NCBI GenBank assembly: GCA_030248295.1
Contig: JASANH010000243.1
Span: forward strand, 272,636 to 336,635
Source: Mesodorylaimus sp. YZB2_4
Taxonomy: Eukaryota > Nematoda > Enoplea > Dorylaimida > Dorylaimidae
Length of the DNA: 64,000 nucleotides
Reading direction: 5' to 3'
Shown here: positions 56,763-64,000 of the stretch, piece by piece
Position numbering within the stretch: the stretch's first letter is position 1
How the letters are laid out: the number at the start of each line of letters is the position of its first letter
Notes under the pieces: generated by a model
What the model saw: only the letters and a program-made list of their open reading frames with translations
Databases searched by the model: none
Told to the model about the DNA's origin: nothing
Translations under genes and position numbers: made by a program

Positions 56763-57060
56763 TGTGGCTATTCGAATTTGGTTTGCCCCCCTCTCTTTTT
56801 CGATCTGGTGACCCAGACGGCCTTGCCGTGAGTCAGACACTTCCTTCCTGCCCGTCTCTAGTTAGCCACGCCTTGCGTGCTTATGATTGGTTGCTTTGCC
56901 ATTTGATGTATCTATGCGCCAGTGCTTTGTGGTCTGTCGAGATTTCGTCAGTCAGTCTGAATTGTGTGTTTGTCCCGTGCGGTTGTAGAATAAAAGGTCT
57001 CGTTGACTCGTTTACGTTTGCTATCGTACGGCACCTAGCTTGACTCGCTAGGTTACCACA
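56763..57060 (+). repeat. 5' LTR of a Ty3/gypsy-type retroelement
   Basis: The 298-bp segment begins TGTGG and ends CCACA, the inverted TG...CA ends expected of an LTR. AATAAA sits at 56990-56995, just upstream of the likely R/U5 part. A TGG that could start a primer-binding site follows at 57062. Confidence 0.8.
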
Positions 57061-57230
57061 TTGGTTCCCATGCCCGATCGAACCCAGAAGTTCGGTTGGT
57101 GAATTATTTTACGTATTTCGTCCGTTTATTTCGTTCGATTTTGATTTCGATATTGACCCAGACCCTGTCTGTCCCGATTATTCCGATTTTGACCGATTTT
57201 CGAATCGTACTGTATTCAGTCGACGACCAG

Positions 57231-60200
57231 ATGGCAACGTCGACCCCGCCCAATCCCGGCCCGTCTAATCAGGGTTCGGTGATTCAGATCGATCAGCCCA
57301 GCGGCCAGCAATCATCTGGCCTGGCCAGTGACCCGCCTATTGGTACGTCACCAGGGGTGGCAACCAGCAACACCCCGCCACGAATCCCATGGCTGGTGCC
57401 GCCCGTGTTGGATCCGCACAGTAACCGATCAACGACAGAGTCGGACCTGGTCCGCCAACGAGCTCGAGAATTGCAAGAATACGAGAACCGAGTAGACGAA
57501 CGAGCCCGTCAAGTTCAACGCGATCAAGCCCGTCTCGATGCCGAGCGACAGCAATGGCGTGCCCAAACGACGGCCCAGTCCCGAACCGATTCGTTAACGA
57601 CCACGGCCACGACGGCTGTGCACGTAAGTACCGCTGATTCAGGGGGTGCGTCTAAGGGTCCCGGTCCCACCCCCCCTGCGCCCGTTTCCGAAGAACGATG
57701 GTTCACGTGGATCGAATTGATGGCTATCAACGATCCCGTCTTTTGGCAACAAATGCTCTCGGCTTTGGCCCCACGTGCTGCACGTGAACCCGACGAATTA
57801 TCCGATTTTATGGCCCTGCGGCAGGCTGCCCGAGTCGCTGCTGCAGCGCACGCCCAGCTTGAGGCATCCGTGGCTTTTGGTCCGACGTCTGGTCTAATGC
57901 AATTCTGGATCCATGAAGCTCGTCAGTCAAATTCTCGCTGCCCCGACGATGCCGTCTACTACGTCCCCCTGCCTATTCGTATCCGATACCTGCACCCGCA
58001 GACCCGTCAGCCGCTTCAGCGCGATTTGGTCACGAATCGATACATTTTGCCTGATTCTGCGCCACCCCAGACCTTGTCTGTTCCCCCGCAGCATCGACCC
58101 CCGCCACCCGTGGATCAGCAACAGTTCGGAGCCCAGGGCCCGTATGGTTACACCGATCAGCAGGCCTATGATTTGGCCCAGCAATACGACCAAGTGATGG
58201 AAGAATATGATGGCTACGACCCCCCACCCGCCAACACCCAGGGAAATGGTCACCCGGCACCGCCAGTCAACCCGTCGCAGCCCATGGCAAAATTGGCTTC
58301 TGAAGTGACAGCAGCGATGTCTGAAATGTTCCAACAGATTAAATCGCTGCGAGACAATGTGGTGGCATTGTCTAAACCGAACCCACCTCAACCAGCCCGC
58401 GGCAAGGCCCAATCTGTACTGGCCTTGCCAGAAGCGACGGCCTACGACCATGCTACCGACCAATCAGACGGCGAAGCGGCTGCGCCCCGTGATTATGAAG
58501 TGCGTAAACGTCGTGAAGCGAACAATAAGACGGCTCCGCCCCCTGGGCGCTTGCGGCGAACCGAATCCAACGCCGAAATGCGAATGTCAAAATTGCAGCT
58601 TGCGCTCGACAAGGGCAAGGTCCCTAGATTGATGATCACGTCGTATACTGGTGGCCCTGACTCGCCTCCCCTCGACGAATGGCTCCACGAGTACTATACG
58701 AAAATGCGGGTCTATGGTTATGTCACAGACGACGAGCTGCTTCAGCTTTTGCCGATGTACTTGAGCGATGCAGCCACGCAATGGTTCGCTGATTATGTGG
58801 CCCAAGCTCCAGAAGGGGCTTCCGTCTCTTGGACGAAATTGAAAACCGATATGTGCGCCCATTTCCAGCTACGCGACGAATCCTATCTGATCACCCAGTT
58901 CCAGGAACTGAAACCTAACCCCGGCGAATCCTATCTTGATTTTGGAAACCGTTTGGAAAAGGCTGCCCGACGCGCCTATCCGGGGGCTTCCTCCGATTAC
59001 CTGCGATGGCCCCTCATCGACGCCTTCAGGAAGCATGTGCCGTCTGAGTTGGCCAAGCTTATTCAAGATCTCCACATCGACGCTGCTCAGAAGACCACGT
59101 TCGAAGACATCAAACTGCGTGCTGCAAAGTGGCAGCTGCGAAATCCATCAGTTGCGACTATGAAGAAACCCGGGTCTGGCCCGTCTGCCGTTGCTGGAGC
59201 AGTCTCCGCCGAAGGGCACGAAGAAACGTCAAATTCTGCCGATGCGTATTATGTGAAGGCACCGCCCAATAACCCGCAATATTTCCGTAACTCTGGCAAC
59301 CGACCATTTTCTGTCCCGCCTGGCCAGCGATCGTATTCCAAGCCCCAGGGGCGATACCAGGCCAATGCCCAATTGCAAATGCCCACGCCTGCTTATTGGA
59401 CGCCTCAGCACGCTCAGGTCCTTGACCGTATCGCCACGCAAGCTGCTAGCGGCCCGGCCGCGTTTATTGGTATGCCCCGTGATCCTCACGCCTTGGTTGC
59501 ACCTCGCCCTCAAAATCCGATGATCCCAGCGCCTGGCCTGGGTCCGTATACGGTGCCTATTACTGCCGGTGTCTCCCAACCGTCACGTCCGCCACGTCCA
59601 CCTGCCGAAGGCTTGGGCATGCGACCATATCGTTCGCCGGATACTGGTCATGTCTACGATACTATTGCTCCCCTGCCGATCCCGTTGAACGCCGCTAACA
59701 TGCAATGCCGCGAATGTCATCAGCTTGGCCACATCGCCGCTCACTGCCCTGGGCGTCCCTTCTGCGGCATGTGTAATCGAACTCCCGGCCATGGTCGGCT
59801 GCGGTGCCCGAATTTGTATCAGTCCGACTTGGAAAGTGTCCGTCGCCTGCAGGCCCATGAACAGCACGTCAGTCAATACGGTCCTGGACCGCATTATGAT
59901 CCGCCTCAAGCCCCTGCCCCACCGCCCATGCAACAGCAGTCAGCGCCGACTGCCCAAGGTGCACATCCGACGCCAGCTCCGCCGTCTCAGCCAGCCCCGA
60001 CGCCCTCAGCTCATGTTAGCTGTGTGGCTGCTCATTCTCGTCAATTGCCCGACTCTTTGCCGCCTGTGGCTACTAGGCAGCTGCGATCCTTGATCGAACC
60101 ATTTGCCCCGCTGCCGCCTGATATTTTCGTCGTGCCCCCCCATGCTATTCCGTCAGACGCCGTTAAGCCTGGTTGGGTCTTTGATAGCGATGAGCATTCC

Positions 60201-61565
60201 CGTCGAGTTGCATTTCGACATATCAACGCCTTGCGTGTCACTGCTCTGGACATTCCAATTGTTCGCCCCCTACAACGTCGAGAATCACCCGAAATAATTA
60301 TCGGTATTGATGGCCGCCGAGTGCAGGTCCTTATTGATTCTGGGGCGCAGGCATCTGTTATTTCGGATAAGCTGTATTCAGAAATTCACCCGGATTGGGA
60401 TGGAACCGTCGACCCGTGTCCTTTGACTTTCCGTTCTATTGACAACGATCAGCCACGAATTATTGGCACCCGTCACGTCCATCTGACGTTTGGTTTGGTC
60501 ACCGTGCTTCACGAAGTGGCTCTTCTTCACGATCCCAAGGGCCTCATTACTATGCTATTGGGTCAAGACATCAATAATCGGTACAAGCATACACTTTCTG
60601 AAAGTGCCCGAACTGTGCTGTACTGCGCTGGTGAACTGAAGGGTGTGCAAATCCCGTATGCGTCCAAGGACCCCGATTTGCCAGTGGGTAACGCGACTGT
60701 CGCGTATGGTTCAGCTGCGATTCCGCCCCGATCAAAAGTCAACGTCGATGTGGTGCTAAATGGCTTCCACGTCCAGGACCGTCCTGTGCTATATTTCGAC
60801 CAAAGTCCGCATACTAGAAGTGGTTTGGAAGTGGTGATTCCTCGTGGACTATGGACTAAGGAAGACCTGGGAACTACGTTCAAAGTGCCTGTATTCAATC
60901 TGTCCGACCAGCCGAAAGTTCTGTCAGGTGTCGTCCTGGACGCGTATGTCCCTGACCCATTCGTCTATCGCGCTGCCCAAGATACGTCAGCGTCTATGAT
61001 TGCGTCCTTGCTACCTGGCCCGGCCAGAACGACTGATACTCCGCCTGTGGTAGTCAATGCCCTCGATTCGCACCCGTTGCTTGCTCAAAATCAGCAACAA
61101 GGGTCTGCTGCATCCCCGTCTATGGAAGCGCCTCTAATTGGAACGCCGGAGCATCTCCGAGGGGTCATGGAGAGAGTGGTTATCAACCCCAACTGTTCTG
61201 AACAGCATCAAGAAATGTTACGACAGGTTATTCGAAATAACGCCGATATCTTTGCCTATCACGACTCTCATCTGACGAAGACTAATCTGGTGCAGCACCG
61301 CATTGACACGGGTGACCACCCTCCTGTTCGACAGCCAGCTCGGCGGGTGGCCCCTCCTCTGATACCGAAAGTGCGCGAATGGCTCACGACTTATTTGGAT
61401 GCTGGCATAATTGAGCCGTCTTATTCCGCCTATGCCTCGCCAGTCGTCATGGTTAAGAAGAAAGATGGAGGCATTCGATTCTGTATCGACTTTCGTGAAG
61501 TGAACAAACAAACGGTCTCGTTGACTCGTTTACGTTTGCTATCGTACGGCACCAGCGACCGCTAG
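57231..61565 (+). pseudogene. Gag-pol polyprotein, truncated in reverse transcriptase
   Basis: The frame runs from the ATG at 57231 to a TAG at 61563-61565 (about 1,444 codons). It encodes a Gag-like N-terminus with a charged helical stretch (57430-57560), a retrotransposon Gag core (about 58610-59170), a CCHC knuckle C-x2-C-x4-H-x4-C (about 59703-59750) with a second looser one after it, an aspartic protease with LIDSGA (about 60331-60350), and the first 40 residues of RT (SPVVMVKKKDGGIRFCIDFR). The catalytic YxDD region and everything after it are absent. Gag and pol are in one frame. The last 17 residues come from LTR sequence. Confidence 0.88.
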
Positions 61566-61572
61566 CACCACA

Positions 61573-61982
61573 CCACCCAAGAAAACATAATCCCGCAAAA
61601 TCGGAAACGCCCCCCCCCCCCACCCCCAAAGAAAACCCCCCCCCCCCCCAAAAAACCCAAAAAAAAAAAAACACAAAAAAAAAAAAACAAAACAAAAAAA
61701 AAAAAACAACAAAACCCCCCCACACCCCACACACAAACCACAGAACACCATCCCACCCCCAGCAAAAACAAGCACCAAAACCAACAAAAACTCCACCCTT
61801 CTCCCCCCCCCCGCCCCCTCCCCACCCCCCCCTCCCACCCCCCCCCACACACAACAAAAAAAAATAGGTTTTTCCGAACTCGTCTCCAATAATAAGTAAG
61901 ACGTTCTCAGTGCAACTATCGTATGACTTCTCATTTTGGTACATAGTAGGGCGGCTAGCTGCCGTTGGTTAGCCCAGTTTGA
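61573..61982. other. C/A-only low-complexity tract and short spacer
   Basis: From about 61600 to 61862 the plus strand is nearly pure C and A, mirroring the tract before the element. The opposite strand gives spurious Gly/Phe-rich open frames. From 61863 to 61982 the sequence is ordinary and should be the 5' flank of the Gly-rich gene. Confidence 0.75.
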
Positions 61983-62676
61983 ATGGCTGGACTGTGCTTT
62001 GTTCGAGTTTCTAATGTAGGAATATGGACGGCATTTATGGTCACTGTATTCTTGCATGAGAATCTGCTAGTCAACGCAAAGGGAGGTGGACGTGGAGGCC
62101 GTGGCGGCGGGGGAGGTGGCGGACGAGGTGGTGGACGTGTTGGCGGTGGAGGCGGCAGCTTCTCCAAGCCAGGCAGTGGTGGCGCCACCATGGCAGCTGT
62201 TGGAGGATTTGCGGCGGGATACGCCTCGAGTAGACTCGGTCACTCGATCGGACATTCTATTGGGCCCCATAATTACGCTGGATATTATGGCGGGCAATAT
62301 TATTGGGTCGGAAATCGATATTATCCCGGCACAGTATGTCTCTAATTAGAGTAATAGAGCGATATGTACAATATCCAAAAAACTTTTCCTTCAAAAATTT
62401 CAATTTCCATTATGGACAGTAATGATTTTTCAGGATAATTTTGTATTGTAGAGTCTTGGGAAACTCAAGTGTATTATCGAGACTCCGTCTGACTTCAACG
62501 TCACTTACAATGACACAAGCGAACGAGTGACTGAACTCATATACGAGTAGGCGTGATAGAATCTACCAGCATGGCCACTCTTTACAAGACTGGTCTTTTT
62601 TAGATGCGATTCACGTCAGTATTGCTGTCCTGACGGCTGCTGCGCCAGTCAGCTTTGTGTCGGTGCTATTGTGTAA
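61983..62676 (+). CDS. Gly-rich secreted protein with CX-module-like Cys end
   Basis: Exons 61983-62333, 62452-62546 and 62604-62676 join in phase (519 nt, 172 aa). The N-terminus has a hydrophobic signal segment, then a GGRGG-rich stretch and a hydrophobic Ala/Gly segment (GGATMAAVGGFAAGY), followed by HNYAGYYGGQYYW.GNRYYPGT. The last exons carry KCIIETP and ECDSRQYCCPDGCC. This order, with YYW..YY before a Cys-rich E-C-x5-CC-x3-CC end, resembles nematode CX-module proteins, whose function is unknown. The stop at 62674 may not be the end: a donor GTGTAAG at 62671 would allow further exons, and many relatives continue into a TM segment. The assignment is by pattern only. Confidence 0.7.
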
Positions 62677-62871
62677 GCTTACGGAATCAGTAGTTCAAGG
62701 CTGTTTAGACTGACTATCCCCGGGATATTACTTTTTTTCAAACGCGTCCAGTGTAGGGAAATAAGTTTAGGGAAGGGGAGGAACTAATTTGAAACAAATT
62801 TTGGGGTTCAAGTTTGCAGTGCTCACGCCTGGTGGGTCATGGCGAGTGGGAGAGAGTAGTCGATCTTCCCT

Positions 62872-62911
62872 GGCTGGGAAACGTCAACCTCTCGGGTTGA
62901 TGTTCCAGCCG
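62872..62911. repeat. Palindromic repeat family, right-edge copy
   Basis: GGCTGGGAAACGTCAACC faces GGTTGATGTTCCAGCC across a short loop. The 5' flank 'ggcgagtgggagagagtagtcgatc' matches the flank of the copy at 35399. Confidence 0.75.
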
Positions 62912-63069
62912 CAGGTAAAGTCGCATGACTTTCCTGCTCCAGTCGGAGGTGTTGTCAGCAACCTCCTTCCTAGGCCTCTCAGGACTGGTTACAAGTTCTG
63001 CCAGATACTTAATCACGAAGAAATTCACTGGTTGAGCACAGTCCGCGGTGGGTTGAGTCACCAGTGTAC

Positions 63070-63450
63070 TAGGTGTGAACTGGTCTCTTCAGCCTATCAG
63101 TGCACTGGTTCAAGAAACCGTCCACCTCTTCATAGCCAAGCCAGCAGAGACCGACAGCGAGATCGAGGTTGAGTGTCTGATTGGGTTTGCAGGCATCAGT
63201 TGTGGACTGGTCTTGAGTTCCTGGTCTTGAGTTCCTGGTCTGAACTCCTCTGTAAGCATTTCGGGCGGGTCCGCCAGAACCCCTTTGACGACCGACACCT
63301 CCGGCTGCTCCCGGAATTTAGGCCTTCTCGGTGAGTGGCTAAAGCTCATCACGATATGTCCGTGGACTGCGTGGGGTAGCTCCTGTGGCTTGAGCCGTCC
63401 TCTGGTCAGCCCTACTGTAGTTGGACCCAGGGCGAACCAAGGAAACACCC
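63070..63450 (+). repeat. 400-bp dispersed repeat, copy 2
   Basis: This is the partner of 54640-55045. It contains a local duplication of 'ttgagttcctggtc' at about 63213-63241 that is not present in copy 1. Confidence 0.75.
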
Positions 63451-64000
63451 ACATATTTTCGCAGGAGACACAGCTTGTGTGCAAACCAGTGATCAGTCGG
63501 TTGATGATTTCGAAACCGTCGGTATTTGGCTGTTACGCAGCATACCATCATCGAAACTGATGCCGAAAAGTACTGGGAATAGTCGAGGAGTAATGAAAAA
63601 TTGAAGCAATCTAAAAAAATCAAACCAGTCAAAAAGGGCAAACTGGCAGTAACAATGAAGTGGTCTAATTATCTTTTGTTAATCCATATGGATCAGCCTT
63701 TGTTGATAATGGGCGATCAGTCGCAGGATGATTTAGTCTGTTCCAGTGCGTCAAATCACGCCAAAGTAGCGCAATTCAATGCACCATACCCGCATTTTCA
63801 TTCTGCAAAGCTTCTGAGTGAGTCAGAACAAGATCTGAATATGACATCAATTTCTAGGTAACTTCTGTACAGGCATCTATTTCTGAGTAAGATCTCTTAG
63901 CATCTCTGAATAGTACACAGATCCAACATGAATCTGAGTAAGACATAATAATCTTGACAAGTCATTAGTAAAGTTCATCTATAATCGATTTCTGGCCATG

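Larger units (their letters stand above)
56763..61572 (+). mobile_element. Internally deleted Ty3/gypsy LTR retrotransposon
   Basis: The element has a 5' LTR, a gag-pol frame and a 60-bp remnant of the 3' LTR. The pol frame stops just after the start of reverse transcriptase, where the sequence jumps to 40 nt (61514-61553) identical to LTR positions 56996-57035. A diverged LTR tail follows, ending CACCACA at 61572. The rest of RT, RNase H, integrase and the first about 230 bp of the 3' LTR are missing. No target-site duplication is visible. The copy could not move by itself. Confidence 0.82.
62677..64000. other. Right-edge repeat region
   Basis: It holds a palindromic-repeat copy (62872-62911) and the second copy of the 400-bp repeat (63070-63450). 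A Lys-rich 86-codon frame near 63601 is unsupported. The last 150 nt include short AT-rich direct repeats ('ctgagtaagat' type at 63883 and 63931). Confidence 0.5.

Noticed and set aside
56142-56840. Poly-Lys (+) and poly-Phe (-) open frames
   Set aside because: They are produced by the A/C low-complexity tract and have no domain or composition of a real protein.
61453-62057. Gly/Phe-rich minus-strand open frames
   Set aside because: They are artefacts of the C/A tract after the retroelement.
63601-63861. Lys-rich 86-codon frame near the right edge
   Set aside because: There is no domain, no splice context and composition is close to background.

Overview
The window is eukaryotic. Every recognisable gene is split by short GT-AG introns, many of them only 53-56 nt, and the proteins are animal proteins. 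A FMRFamide-like peptide precursor with two YIRFG repeats and a Gly-rich protein resembling the CX-module family point to a nematode or close nematoid relative. A complete fibrillar collagen, a class that to my knowledge is missing from C. elegans and Drosophila, argues against a rhabditid. The species assignment is inference.

Layout from left to right: (1) 1110-11838 (+), a 16-exon DEG/ENaC channel of about 2,732 residues whose ectodomain carries two furin-like sites, an IgGFc-binding-type domain, an acidic Ca-binding-type repeat and a roughly 1,580-residue Ser/Thr mucin-like exon. (2) 12766-21279 (-), a fibrillar procollagen with VWC, minor helix, telopeptide, main helix and COLFI domain. 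(3) 21870-22541 (-), a decayed IS1595/Merlin-type transposase fragment. (4) 25068-26360 (+), a muscle-LIM/CRP-type protein with two interchangeable 175-nt exons. (5) 29912-38510 (+), a Mesh-like septate-junction protein (NIDO, AMOP, VWD, sushi, TM). (6) 39711-42572 (-), a WDSUB1-like WD40-SAM-U-box E3 ligase. (7) 46632-47018 (+), a small paired six-cysteine secreted precursor. (8) 47940-51058 (+), a secreted amidase-fold protein lacking two of three catalytic residues. (9) 51555-52687 (+), a secreted VWA protein. (10) 53693-55634 (+), the FLP precursor. (11) 56763-61572 (+), a deleted Ty3/gypsy element flanked by A/C-only low-complexity tracts. (12) 61983-62676 (+), the CX-like Gly-rich protein. 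Introns and spacers carry at least two tRNA-derived SINE-like families, a palindromic repeat family and a 400-bp repeat pair.

Most genes encode secreted or cell-surface proteins (channel, matrix collagen, junction protein, VWA protein, CX-like protein, peptide hormones). This is a chromosomal neighbourhood, not an operon, and I see no evidence that the genes form one pathway. The strongest candidate for something undescribed is the mucin-bearing DEG/ENaC channel. Its 16 exon phases close exactly (8,199 coding nt), it has double furin sites before the inserted domains, and its selectivity-filter motif is GCC instead of G-x-S.
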